A DNA stretch of 64,000 nucleotides from Chitinophaga varians (GTDB lineage Bacteria; Bacteroidota; Bacteroidia; Chitinophagales; Chitinophagaceae): assembly GCF_014529945.1 (NCBI RefSeq), contig NZ_JACVFB010000001.1, positions 744,001-808,000 on the forward strand. The letters run 5' to 3'. Within the stretch, counting starts at the first letter, position 1. Each line of letters opens with the position of its first letter. This document shows positions 31,401 through 35,913 of this stretch, in pieces. Both the position numbers and the translations under genes were made by a program. The notes under the pieces are model-generated. The model had not been told where the DNA came from and ran no database searches. It saw only the letters and a list, made by a program, of their open reading frames with translations.

Positions 31401-34134
31401 CGGACATTTCCAACAGGTGCTGGAGTTTATAGTGGGCCACCCGGCTGCCAGCATCCGTGATATTGTGCTGCTGAACAAACAAGAACAAGCGCATATTGCG
31501 GTGGACTTCAACGCCATGCCCGTAACTTACGACGCTGCGGAGAAAACCATTATAGACCTGTTCAGAGAAAGGGTAGCGGTAGCACCGGAAAGCATTGCGC
31601 TGCTGTTTGAAGAGCAGGTGCTTACCTATCAGGAACTGGACATCCGCGCCAATCAGCTGGCACATTACCTGGCGGGTAAAGGCGTGCAACAGGAAACACT
31701 GGTGCCTGTTTGTATGGAACGTTCACCTGAAATGATCATCGCGATATTAGGTATCCTGAAAGCGGGAGGGGCGTATCTCCCTATCGATCCGTCTTATCCG
31801 GCGGCCAGGATCACCTACCTGCTGGAAGACAGCCACGCCACGATGCTGGTCAGCAGCCGTGAGCTGGCGGATGAACTGGATACTCCCGCACACATTCACA
31901 TCATCAGAACAGATGCCGACCGCAGAATGATCAATAGCCAGCCAACACAGGCGCCGGCTGTTGTTCACGCACCACGTCATCTCGCCTACGTTATTTATAC
32001 ATCCGGCAGTACAGGCAACCCCAAGGGCGTAATGATCGAACACAAAAGTGTAGTAAACCTGGCCCTGAGCCAGGCAGCATCCCTCAGATTAATACCTGGT
32101 ATGAGAACATTGCAGTTTGCAGCTTTCGGCTTTGATGCATCCTGCTACGAAATCTTCAATACCCTGTTAAGTGGTGGTAGCCTTGTACTCCCCCGGAAAG
32201 AAGACCTGCTGGCCGCTGATAAATTCGGCGATATGGTACGCAAACACCAGGTAGAACTGGTGGTATTGCCACCGTCATACCAGCATACCATCCGCGAAGA
32301 ACTGGGGACGATTAAAACCATCGTGTCTGCCGGTGAACCGCTGAACCGCGAAGATGCTAAATACTTCCAGTCCAAAGGCATCCGCGTTATTAACGCTTAC
32401 GGCCCTACGGAGAATACCGTTTGTACCAGCCTCACCGACGATCCGCTTCGGGGCGACACCATCGTGATCGGTAACCCGGTGGCACAGGTGCAGGTGTACA
32501 TGCTGGACCCGCACGGGGAACTGTGCCCGGTAGGGGTAACCGGCGAAATCTGCGCCGGTGGCGAAGGCGTGGCACGAGGATATCTCTATCGTCCTGAACT
32601 GACGGCGGAAAAATTCATCCCGGATACTTTCTCCGGAAAAGAAGACGCCCGCCTGTACCGGACCGGTGACCTCGGCCGCTGGCTGCCGGACGGCAGCATC
32701 GAATACCTGGGCAGAATAGATGACCAGGTGAAAATACGCGGCTACCGCATTGAGCTGGGTGAAATCGAAAACGCGCTGGAACAGTGCGAAGGCGTTAGTC
32801 AGGCTGTGGTAGTGGCCAAAGGCAGCACCGACAACAAATCGCTGATCGCCTATGTGCTGCCGGACGGCACATTCGACCGCGCGGCCATCATCGCTTATCT
32901 GGAAAGCAAGCTGCCGGACTACATGGTGCCATCTCTGTTAATTAAAATCGATAAGATACCGGTAACCCCTAATGGTAAAGTAGACAGGAAAGCCTTACCT
33001 GATCCGGACGCAGGCACATTGTCTGAAAATGCTTATGTGGCGCCCCGCAATGAAACGGAAGAAGTGCTGGCAGACATCTGGCAACAGCTGCTGGAGGTAG
33101 ACCAGGTGGGTGTTCATGACGACTTCTTCGCGCTGGGTGGTCACTCACTGTTATCCATCCGTCTGATCGCTGCTATCCGCCGCAAGCTGGGTAAAGAAAT
33201 TGCGCTCAGCAATATCTTCGAGACGCCTACCATAGCAGGATTGGCCGCCAGTCTGGATACACCCGCCGCAGGTGAACAAACCGCTACCGAAGAAAGCCAC
33301 ATCATCCCGTTAAACAAAAGCAATAGCCGGACGACGGTATTTATTGTACCGGGTCAGGATGGATTGGCTGACGGGTACGATGAACTGGCCAAGGGGCTCA
33401 CCGCCAGCGCCGCTGTATACGGTATACAAATGCCGGGCGTGATGGAAGGAGAACGCCCGCTCTATACAATCGCCGCTATCGCTGCACAAAATATCCGTTG
33501 GATAAAAGCACTGCAACCACATGGTCCATATCGTTTCATTGCCCATTCCTTCGGTGCATATGTGCTGTATGAGATGGTGCGCCAGCTGGAAGCTGCGGGA
33601 GAAACCGTTGCCTTTGCGGCCATACTGGATGCAGATGCTCACCCGGGACATATCGACGTGCTGCAACAAGGCGCTATCACTTACCAGGATATCTTCTACG
33701 ACTCCGTGGTGGAGGTGCTGCATGAGAATAATATCATCGCCACTACGCCACCCGACTGGGTGACCGACTTGAAGCAACTGGTGCGGCCATTGGACATGAA
33801 GGCGGTAGTGCCATTTATCTCCAACTACCTGAAAGGAAAGATAAGTGACGATAAACGGGCGCATGTGGACTTTATCATGCGGTTAACGGATATCAAGGTA
33901 AGCAACATTGAGGTGTTGAATGCTTACCTGATAGAGGGGCAAACCAATGCCGGTCTGCACATTGTAAAGGCCGCATCTGCCCAATGGAAAGATAAAGGGG
34001 AAAGCCTTGGATGGGACGCCCATACGAAAACAGTAAAGGTATTTACCGCCCCGGGCGATCACTTCTCCATGCTAAAGCAGGAGAACGCCGGACCGTTGGC
34101 ACAATACCTCAACGAACAGTTGTCAGTACACTAG
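13243..34134 (+). CDS. Giant terminal non-ribosomal peptide synthetase: dock-C-A-nMT-T-(C-A-T)-(C-A-T-E)-(C-A-T-E)-C-A-T-TE
   Basis: A 6963-residue, five-module synthetase encoded by one uninterrupted frame of 20.9 kb, 24 bases after the previous synthetase. Domain order with landmark residues: TubC-type docking domain (1-63); C HHIASDG 215; A with nMT (A3 near 689, SAM motif LEIGSGTG 1062, A10 near 1430); T Ser 1488; C HHIACDG 1674; A (A3 near 2150); T Ser 2545; C HHIASDA 2731; A (A3 near 3207); T GGDS, Ser 3597; epimerase HHLAVDG 3784; DCL-type C HHLLLDG 4263; A (A3 near 4735); T GGDS, Ser 5117; epimerase HHLAVDG 5300; DCL C HHLLLDG 5779; A (A3 near 6250); T GGHS, Ser 6635; thioesterase (about 6683-6963). 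Both carriers before epimerases have GGDS and both condensation domains after epimerases have the YRLS-LQEGMLFH start of DCL domains, so the architecture is self-consistent. It finishes and releases the peptide. Confidence 0.97.
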   Translation: MFDFNLNEIIDLLNEAHGSGIRVSWEDDNLLVEADEDKEIDAGFLDKLRDNKQSLIAYFKKHTSATPAQHFSGSIKEAREHDNGPVPLSFSQDRLWFIHQLEGSVQYHIPAALRLKGKLDVAALHYALRTVVNRHEVLRTVIHLEDGHAWQRVLEKDQWELDIIDGTSGYEEADVLQAYIDELVQIPFDLFNDHMLRAHLIQLGKEEYLLVLVMHHIASDGWSTAILVNELNEAYTAAATKREPVLDNLDIQFADYAVWQRKYLAGNMMDKQLSYWKKQLDGASLLNLPTDYERPAVKSTRGALVTFHIHQSLTAALEKLSQEHGATLYMTLLAAFKVLLYRYSGQEDISIGGVVAGRMRTEMERLIGFFVNTLVLRTDLGGNPDFATLLQQVKNTLLDAYEHQEVPFEKVVEAVMGERDISKNPLFQVVFVLQNVPPTKELKMGEVVMQDEKIMRTTSLFDLSWSMEQGADGIEVEVEYYTDIFSEATIQRMVQHFQVLLQSAVDHPATPIGMLNMLSEAEVNQLQVSFNDTATLYPSAESVVSIFEGQVAVSPDAPAVTFGKKLLTYRELDEQANQVANYLAEQGIQPGNTIALLSRRGIEMIVGIWGILKSGNAYAPFHTGYPADRLQGMMEDAGITTLLYTSKELFHTSGMSAFTAGLDISAARKSAITPPGIRTGGDACVNVMYTSGTTGRPKGIAITNKNLINLAFDRGATSVLPTDRLLQCSNYAFDGSTFDIYSALLNGACLCMVEDDAAIDVFELSRIIAAEKITIALFPTALFHNFVDNQVLGLKPMRKILFGGEKASLPHLEKALAVLGQDKLVNMYGPTEVTVAATCYEVNDVTGKISVPIGAPMANTSIRILDENKQLVPIGVSGEIYVGGDGVSLGYVNKEELTAEKYVTLEDTPGRWYRTGDKAYWLPDGTIAYAGRIDDQVKIRGHRIEPGEIERVLNNLPEIGDSCVVVKQQHSGEKRLVSYYVPQQETLQQKEYELSQLQIASWRALYDTAYSKTDEIEDLDEEFNITGWNDSFTSGAIPAANMQQWVDDITRLIIALKPKRVLEIGSGTGLIYYPIADHIERYIGTDFSRVSVEQILRRIAKGERRYPDTEMKLCAAHEIILDEKEEIDLVILNSIVQYFPGAAYMTDVLAKAITLLKGKGRIVVGDVRDLRLLPSFKRRLQLDKLHDKTSTREFEWSVDQEVLKEEELCFSPAYFYHLQTRFPEITHVEIVWKQGDYINELSLYRYTVIMHIGTEQPVLQPDWQPWDLIADKSTILDQLTNRIPVIALQDVPGHRVWRERMLEHALKNHLFNNVGDLSDYINEPDAVTHTVNEILSEATAAGYSYRFFLDEDPLKVNLLIERDPFDGFVDQSYSNSISFADTVKTNVPLFTDICESLQKNIKQQLLDRLPEYMVPADFVALQKLPLTGNGKVDRKFLAAWEDIQRKRLINYVAPTNETEARLADIWQHLLGVDRVGIQDNFFELGGHSLLATRVVAAVRKDMDVELTVKDFFIYPTIALLAVYLQQQEKGSHLPPLIAGPRPASIPLSFSQERLWFIDQLQGTVPYHMPVILRLHGNLDVQGLEYALRNIVNGHEVLRTVIAPKDGVAWQQVMDKDQWQLTLVAATPELSDEGALKQLLSSLADAPFDLCRDHMLRAHLLPLAADEHLLLLTIHHIACDGWSISILVKELVELYRAYAEKRAPILEKPEIQYADYALWQRNSFEGTVLHEKMAYWNQQLSNMPPLELPTDHTRPAVQQFNGAISWFHLDQELTGQLQQFSKEQGVTLFMTLLTAYNVLLQRYSGQDDICVGSPVSGRTQQETEGLIGFFLNTVALRTDLSDNPSFLSLLQQVKNTTLDAYEHQQVPFEKIVEQVVKDRDMSRSPLYQTMFILQNTPPVPELLLGDLHLAYEEVSHKTTLCDITVSLEEQADGIRGYAEYCTDLFNADRIKQMMKHFEQLLRSIISAPAAHINALRITTTAEEEQLLAAFNSHVADYPRDKTIIDLFHQQVLLTPDAVAIVAEDRQLTYRELNEQTNQLGHYLRKKGVREDTLVPVCLDRSATMIVAILGIQKAGGAYVPIDPEYPEDRIRFMLNDIDAGMLLTDITSADKLTAVAENVSLVLPDAQWDIISREPVTPVETSLAPHHLAYMIYTSGSTGQPKGVMNEHAGVVNRLLWTQDYFKLGAGDAVLQKTTFCFDVSVWELFWSLTAGAKLVFAKPGGHKEAGYLRDVIAAHQITTLHFVPSMLDAFLDDMPAHACASLRRVLCSGEALKPQQVVRFHEKFQTAALYNLYGPTEAAIDVTCWHAQRGLPVDMVPIGAPVANTPLYILDRAGNLAPAGIPGELHIGGIQVARGYLNRPELTAEKFIRHPLLSATAGRLYRTGDICRWLPDGTLEYFGRIDDQVKVRGFRIEPGEIENMLTQCPLVKEAVVLTKTGPDGNKSLVGYVVPDGSFKREEIVAYLRSRLPEYMIPSFFTAIDKMPLTANGKADRKALQALPTDLLPQRTYVAPRNEMEQVLADIWQELLQLPRVGVYDNFFELGGHSLLSMRMAAALRNKMGVETTVRSIFLYPVMEELAAFLQQQTGQTSLPGVKAVKRPNRIPLSFAQERLWFIDQLEGSVQYHVPAVLRLRGSLDIEALSTALRSVVNRHEVLRTVIRQNDGRGYQYILEQDNWTLNITDQPAYKENPAALEAFIKKVTDAPFDLSADHMLRADLVVLGAEEHILIITTHHIASDAWSTGILVKELVAFYMAASTGAKVHLDKMDIQYADYAIWQRTYITGDILDKQLAYWKENLGGITPLNLPLDYPRPPVRSTRGGAVSFQLPAELTTQLHQLSRQEGVSLFMTLFTAFNVMLHRYSGQEDICVGSPIAGRTQQEIEGLIGFFVNMLALRVNLSDNPSFRSLLQQVKQTTLNAFEHQEVPFEKIVDQVVVDNDRSHRPVFQVVFGLQNNVNQPDLQFGDVVLSEETVAHTSAKFDLVFSMDEDEDGLNGTVVYCADLFNEATVARMVGHFQQLLQAVVSSPAQHIALLPMLTATEEQQLLSVKGTYEKEYTKQITFVDLFEAQANRLPDAIAVVFDDHAFTYRELNERANCLAHYLRSRRVKAGTLVPVCMERSADMVVSILGILKAGGAYVPVEPDFPEDRIRFMLEDTDASNIITLGKYADKLKAGPADIILLDDDWNDIKVHGTDNIPGITRAEHPVYVIYTSGSTGQPKGVVVTHGNLADYISGLTHALPIKECRSFGLMSSMATDLGNTVIFGALANGGALHIFSKEMVQDTTLLYNYLDKHPIDCMKIVPSHWKALCLQDRLLLPEKLLIFGGEALESSVATAVYAASRDCVVVNHYGPTETTIGKLLHIVDRDATYGETIPVGKPFSATQVYVLSNELQLCPVGVPGALYIGGEGVAEGYLHNETLTATKFITDPFTPNGRLYSTGDMVKYLPDGNILFMGRVDDQVKIRGYRIELGEIERALNNCATVKQAVVIVKKDHLDNKRLVAYVVAEEDVDKEEILQQLTSQLPDYMVPSLLMVLDYFPLLANGKVDKKSLPDPDGQDLQTDSYVAPRNEVERTLAGIWEALLGVERVGINDNFFALGGDSIITIQVVSRVRRAGYELQVGDLFDYQTIAMLYAVMSARKGAATALSADQEVQSGSCGLLPVQQWYFEKEEGTAPSHFNQSMLLKIDKRIPSSTLSAAIMQLVQYHDSLRFKYTQGANGWEQAYSATEAMLHIVNLQTESLQELPGMLETYGNSYQRNIDVSKGSCICPVLFLTPAGDTHNRLLLAIHHLAVDGVSWRILLEDLERLIDGLYRNEPVSLGKKSSSYRQWHEALVKYGQIDRLLKQADYWSGIVQQYQPLPVDKAYDGVLRIKDMESCQVKLDASFTQKLLHEVPAAYRTEINDVLLSTLALALHGWANSDVLIGLEGHGREDIDKGIDVGNTVGWFTSLYPVLLPGNTMGDAGTLVRNLKEQIRQVPDKGIGFGVLKYLNKLAALQGNDPWDITFNYLGQFDTVASGGKWFTITDESAGADAGDDYTVRRKIAVNSMVTGGELVLDWSYSSKHYNSDTIAKLAKRYIDELQTIILQAVAQAAQQPLLTPSDYGLGGLVSNTELDRFLDMPMPGGTKRREEITAMYRLSGLQEGMLFHGLYDNTVDAYTEQFTYLLHQTDIDAFIETWQHLLQQHTILRSAFYHDAFHVPVQCVYRQAQLPVTLLDYRHLNAAAQEAAWTAHEAEVLQQSMDFTAPPLMKMSLIQLQDDTYRMVWTYHHLLLDGWSMPVLLEEMLRTYEALASGEQPEETAIDHYEEYIRYLDRRNKDEEGAYWRGYLAGIDNSTLLPFINSADRTKAQGLYKTTPVVLDAAQTRVITAYAQQHRLTVNTLMQGVWGYLLYRYTGNQHVAYGAIVSGRPDDMPGIERKVGMYINTLPVHIAVAPDLSVTDWLRDIQAAQVQSRKYQYTPLRDSQRYTPVTGDLFDTLMVYENYPVDEETLSYPWKLQIEQLQVEEHTNYPLSITIGVGQEITILLQYNTTLLSPAYIAQISDHFTQVLEYIVRYPAAKIGDVVLLNKNEQERIAVTFNTAAQPLVPAGKSAIDLFKERVALIPLETALVYETQALTYQELDKRSDQLALYLVSRGVQKETLVPVCLERSLDMVVAILAILKAGGGYLPIDPSYPAARISYLLEDSRATMMISSSDVVKRMDIPAHIQLINTDDDWMAIKGEPGITLGTTPAPDDLAYVIYTSGSTGHPKGVMIEHKGLVNLALNMEAVLPLKPGIRVLQFSAFGFDASCFEIFSTLLSGGCLVIPHKEDLLSADKFGEMVRQHEVELLLLPPSYQHTIREELGTIKTIISGGEALNREDTRYFQSKGIRVFNAYGPTENSVITSISDSPLQGDTVVIGKPLANGQVYILDQQGELCPIGVAGEICAGGAGVARGYLYRPTLTAEKFIPDHFSGQPGARLYRTGDLGRWLPDGNIEYLGRIDDQVKIRGYRIEPGEIENALLQSGFVTQAVVLVKTDDNGHKRLVAYVVPQGTFEKDQILASLKDKLPPYMVPSLLVAMERIPVTANGKVDKAALPEPYTATTHTRAVLNGEVEQTLAVIWEELLGVKNIGRNDNFFELGGDSIITIQVVGRAKRFGYDLKPKDLFVHQTIAGLAASLATGKEKVIRSEQGVLTGNSGLTPIQQWYLEDETIAKHFIQQLFVGIDKQIDATIAETAVQQLLLRHDSLRFTYTHKHNGWRQHYGNYAGELEVVDLRDIDAADYAATLANYCDQFQASLQPEQGILVRAVLFLTPDSEAANRLLIIVHHLAVDGVSWQIMQDDLEIMLDSLSKGTPVTAAHKTSSYREWQQALVEYGQRKPLLQQRDYWQDIVQQYHPLKVDKPYHGELTGNDMDTYVMHLDATLTQLLLQEAPKAYHTEINDMLLTALSTALHAWNGAGVVVGLEGHGREEISANIDISNTVGWFTSLYPVWLNNSADTAPGILLKEIKEQLRQLPQKGIGYGVLKYINNEEALQGRDPWDITFNYLGQVDAARRNSKWFSAAPEAPGTGNTTDVKVRHKISVNGSVENGELVLYWSYSTHHYHGSTIQALAEKYRAQLQQLIAHAVAQANLQPVFTPSDYGLGDIVTNTELDQFLDAPHAGGGTRRNHITGLYRLSSLQEGMLFHGLYNSSDGIYIQQLCCTLDAPDIPVLKASWQHLVQHHSVLRSSFFANVFRIPVQCVQQQVTIPFDELDYRQMDAAAQEAAWTAYEAADLVKGFDFNTPPLMRIALIRLADEQYRMVWTFHHLLLDGWSGSVAVEELLQTYDQLMAGKKPVVTEEEKYEDYIRYLERRDQEEEMAYWKNYLASADSGTLLPFISATAERTKGKGIYEVQEMQLEGAKAKQLLSYAQQHRITVNTVIQAVWAYLLYRYTSQQQVTYGVTVSGRPDDLPGVEKRVGMYINTLPFHTTIDREQGIAAWLQQIQQQQVQSREHQYTSLNDMQRWMEIPGDLFDNFLVFENYPVSDLLSTHQWQLQMDNIEMRDHANYPLGIAAVVGESVAVRFKYNTALLDRVYVTALRGHFQQVLEFIVGHPAASIRDIVLLNKQEQAHIAVDFNAMPVTYDAAEKTIIDLFRERVAVAPESIALLFEEQVLTYQELDIRANQLAHYLAGKGVQQETLVPVCMERSPEMIIAILGILKAGGAYLPIDPSYPAARITYLLEDSHATMLVSSRELADELDTPAHIHIIRTDADRRMINSQPTQAPAVVHAPRHLAYVIYTSGSTGNPKGVMIEHKSVVNLALSQAASLRLIPGMRTLQFAAFGFDASCYEIFNTLLSGGSLVLPRKEDLLAADKFGDMVRKHQVELVVLPPSYQHTIREELGTIKTIVSAGEPLNREDAKYFQSKGIRVINAYGPTENTVCTSLTDDPLRGDTIVIGNPVAQVQVYMLDPHGELCPVGVTGEICAGGEGVARGYLYRPELTAEKFIPDTFSGKEDARLYRTGDLGRWLPDGSIEYLGRIDDQVKIRGYRIELGEIENALEQCEGVSQAVVVAKGSTDNKSLIAYVLPDGTFDRAAIIAYLESKLPDYMVPSLLIKIDKIPVTPNGKVDRKALPDPDAGTLSENAYVAPRNETEEVLADIWQQLLEVDQVGVHDDFFALGGHSLLSIRLIAAIRRKLGKEIALSNIFETPTIAGLAASLDTPAAGEQTATEESHIIPLNKSNSRTTVFIVPGQDGLADGYDELAKGLTASAAVYGIQMPGVMEGERPLYTIAAIAAQNIRWIKALQPHGPYRFIAHSFGAYVLYEMVRQLEAAGETVAFAAILDADAHPGHIDVLQQGAITYQDIFYDSVVEVLHENNIIATTPPDWVTDLKQLVRPLDMKAVVPFISNYLKGKISDDKRAHVDFIMRLTDIKVSNIEVLNAYLIEGQTNAGLHIVKAASAQWKDKGESLGWDAHTKTVKVFTAPGDHFSMLKQENAGPLAQYLNEQLSVH
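13495..17815 (+). other. NRPS module 5 (C-A-nMT-T), N-methylated hydrophobic residue
   Basis: The adenylation core differs from the other domains of the locus: A3 is YTSGTTGRPKG and the pocket reads D-G-F-L-L-G-M-V-A-K, hydrophobic but not assignable to one residue. The inserted N-methyltransferase and everything after it closely match module 1 (FNITGWNDSF, RDLRLLPSFKRRLQLDKL, GDYxNELxLYRY). Carrier Ser is at 17704-17706. Confidence 0.6.
17875..20990 (+). other. NRPS module 6 (C-A-T), predicted serine
   Basis: The pocket reads D-V-W-H-L-S-L-I-D-K, the classic serine code known from many serine-activating domains. The condensation motif is HHIACDG and the carrier is GGHS. This is one of the two most secure substrate calls in the window. 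The serine hydroxyl is a possible ring-closing nucleophile for a macrolactone, which is only inference. Confidence 0.8.
21040..25510 (+). other. NRPS module 7 (C-A-T-E), predicted D-aspartate
   Basis: The pocket reads D-L-T-K-I-G-H-I-G-K, one conservative change from the established Asp code DLTKVGHIGK; the ATDLGNT stretch is typical of Asp/Asn domains. A full epimerase follows (about 24170-25510; HHLAVDGVSWR, EINDVLL, EGHGRE, NTVGWFTSLYPV), so D-Asp is expected. The condensation domain has HHIASDA, with Ala in place of the motif's last Gly. Confidence 0.75.
25620..30090 (+). other. NRPS module 8 (C-A-T-E), D-configured hydrophobic residue
   Basis: The condensation domain is DCL-type (HHLLLDG), matching the D-residue upstream. 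The pocket reads D-A-F-L-I-G-A-V-I-K, hydrophobic and not assignable with certainty. The second epimerase (about 28740-30090) has HHLAVDG, EINDMLL, EGHGREE and NTVGWFTSLYPV, so the residue should be epimerised. Confidence 0.65.
30165..33250 (+). other. NRPS module 9 (C-A-T), predicted aromatic residue
   Basis: The DCL condensation domain (HHLLLDG) follows the second epimerase. The pocket reads D-A-Y-V-V-A-A-V-C-K; Ala 301, Ala 322 and Cys 331 recall Phe-type codes such as GrsA (DAWTIAAIC), so an aromatic residue is inferred. The carrier is GGHS (Ser codon 33145-33147), as expected in front of a thioesterase. Confidence 0.6.
33290..34134 (+). other. C-terminal type I thioesterase domain of synthetase 3
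   Basis: An alpha/beta hydrolase domain closes the assembly line. The nucleophile elbow reads AHSFG (Ser 6769; Ala replaces the first Gly of GxSxG), a likely acid is in ILDADAHPG and the catalytic His is in GDHFSML (His 6940). It releases the product by hydrolysis or cyclisation; the sequence alone does not say which. Confidence 0.85.
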
Positions 34135-34143
34135 GTGAAATAC

Positions 34144-34179
34144 GCTGCCCTGGGCTACGGCCCGGGCAGCATTCTTTTT
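34144..34179 (+). terminator. Rho-independent terminator after the NRPS genes
   Basis: Ten bases after the synthetase stop, GCTGCCC-T-GGG pairs with CCCGGGCAGC around a six-base loop (one bulged T), followed by ATTCTTTTT. It separates the synthetases from the exporter gene at 34219, so the latter may depend on read-through or on its own promoter. Confidence 0.75.
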
Positions 34180-34218
34180 GACATTCATTAATCCAATAAC
34201 CCTTAGAACCGGGACCGT

Positions 34219-35886
34219 ATGAGACTAATAAGCTTGCTTCAGAAAAAATCGAAGTTGTTTTATATCCTGTTGCTATTGCTGGGAATGATCAATAGCGTAT
34301 GGTCTATGGGCCTGCTGTTGCTGATCAACAGTAAGATAGCAGGAACGCCTCTTCCATTCGTGCGGGGATATGACTGGCAGATATATGTGGCCATGATCCT
34401 GGTATCTTTTTTTACCGCCAGGGCCTTTCAATCCTACACCATCCGGCTTACCTATGAATTAGGCAATGACCTGGGATTATCGGTGTTTGAAAAACTGCGG
34501 TTTTCAGATTATGAAGAATATATTAAGCTGGGAGAAGAAAAAGTACGTACCGCCACAGCAGATGTAACAACCCTGCAACGTTTTCCCAATGTGTTTATAG
34601 AAACATTTAACTCCATTGTGATGGTGTTGATAGGATTGGCTTTTTTATTCTATACCAATTTTATGGGCGCCTTACTGATCCTGGGCGTGCTCGTTACGCT
34701 GGCGGTAGTGTATTACATCCGTAACCTGTCTATCAGCAAAGACCTTAATACCGTGCGTGACCTGGCCAATATCTACCAGCAGAACGTCAATGATTTCCTG
34801 CGTGGTTTTAAAGACGTGAAAATGAGCATCACGCGAAGCGATAATATCTTCCTGAAATATATCTCCCAAAACAGGCATCGGGTAAAAGAACTGACCATCA
34901 AAACATTGATCAAATTTATGGGCAATGAACTGATGGGTAATTATTTATGGTATCTGTTGATCGGTATTATCGTCTTCCTGCTACCTGTGCTCCTGCAGAT
35001 GACCAACGTGGCCAGTAACCAGTTTGTTGCCACGCTGCTGTACCTGATGGGGCCTGTAGGTATTGTGGTGGCCCGTATCAGCGAGTTTACACAAATGCAG
35101 ATAGCGGTCGACCGGCTGGAACAGTTTCATCAGAAAATCAATGCGTCCAAAGCGATCGCTATCGGTCATGGTGACCTGGCCAACGCCGGAGACAAGTTTG
35201 AAGGCATCCGTTTTGAAGGCGTGACATTTGAATATTATGATGAAAGAAGAGCGGAGACCTTCCGTTTAAAGCCGCTTACGCTGGATATTAAAAAAGGAGA
35301 GAGCATTTTCATCACCGGTGGCAATGGCAGCGGGAAGAGCACTTTCGTGAACCTGCTGACCGGCTTGTATGTGCCGCATTCCGGTACCATCGCCTTAAAC
35401 GGACGGGTGATCAATGACAGGACCTATCCCGGTTATCGCAACCGTATTGCCGCCATCTTCACAGACAGCGTGCTCTTTAACGAAAACTACGACGGCCTGG
35501 AGCTGGTGCCGGACAACGAACGGTTGATGTTCTGGCTGCGTAAAATGGAACTGGAAAACATCGTGGTGTTTGACAACGACAGGAAATCAATCAGGGCGGA
35601 TTTGTCTAAAGGGCAACAGAAACGGCTCGCGTTGATTTATGTGATGCTGGAAGATAAAGACGTGATTGTGCTGGATGAGTGGGCCGCAGAGCAGGACCCC
35701 GTGTTCAGGGCTTATTTCTATAAGAAAATTATTCCTGAATTAAAGCAGATGGGTAAAACTGTTATTGTGGTGACACATGACGATACCTATTTCAATTGTG
35801 GCGACCGGTTGATAAAATTCGACTATGGTACGATTGTCAGTGATACGCCGGTCAATGCAGCCAGTGATCTGCCGGTTGTTGTATGA
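34219..35886 (+). CDS. Cyclic-peptide-type ABC exporter (fused permease and ATPase)
   Basis: A 555-residue half-transporter of the SyrD/PvdE cyclic-peptide exporter type, with a permease at residues 1-300 (hydrophobic segments near 10-35, 55-70, 130-175 and 240-290) and a C-terminal ATPase. The Walker A is GGNGSGKST near 366, the ABC signature is the variant LSKGQQKRL near 461, Walker B is DVIVLDEWAAEQDP near 480 and the H-loop is VVTHDD. The gene lies 85 bases after the synthetase, behind a hairpin, and 27 bases before the type II thioesterase. Its job is probably to move the peptide product or a precursor across the inner membrane. The family is clear; the substrate is inferred from position. 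Confidence 0.92.
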   Translation: MRLISLLQKKSKLFYILLLLLGMINSVWSMGLLLLINSKIAGTPLPFVRGYDWQIYVAMILVSFFTARAFQSYTIRLTYELGNDLGLSVFEKLRFSDYEEYIKLGEEKVRTATADVTTLQRFPNVFIETFNSIVMVLIGLAFLFYTNFMGALLILGVLVTLAVVYYIRNLSISKDLNTVRDLANIYQQNVNDFLRGFKDVKMSITRSDNIFLKYISQNRHRVKELTIKTLIKFMGNELMGNYLWYLLIGIIVFLLPVLLQMTNVASNQFVATLLYLMGPVGIVVARISEFTQMQIAVDRLEQFHQKINASKAIAIGHGDLANAGDKFEGIRFEGVTFEYYDERRAETFRLKPLTLDIKKGESIFITGGNGSGKSTFVNLLTGLYVPHSGTIALNGRVINDRTYPGYRNRIAAIFTDSVLFNENYDGLELVPDNERLMFWLRKMELENIVVFDNDRKSIRADLSKGQQKRLALIYVMLEDKDVIVLDEWAAEQDPVFRAYFYKKIIPELKQMGKTVIVVTHDDTYFNCGDRLIKFDYGTIVSDTPVNAASDLPVVV

Positions 35887-35913
35887 GAAAATGATATCAA
35901 AAAAGTATTGGAG

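Noticed and set aside
1..34134. Repeated core motifs as DNA repeats or mobile elements
   Set aside because: The repeats correspond to homologous NRPS domains; no terminal inverted repeats, transposase or target duplications were seen.
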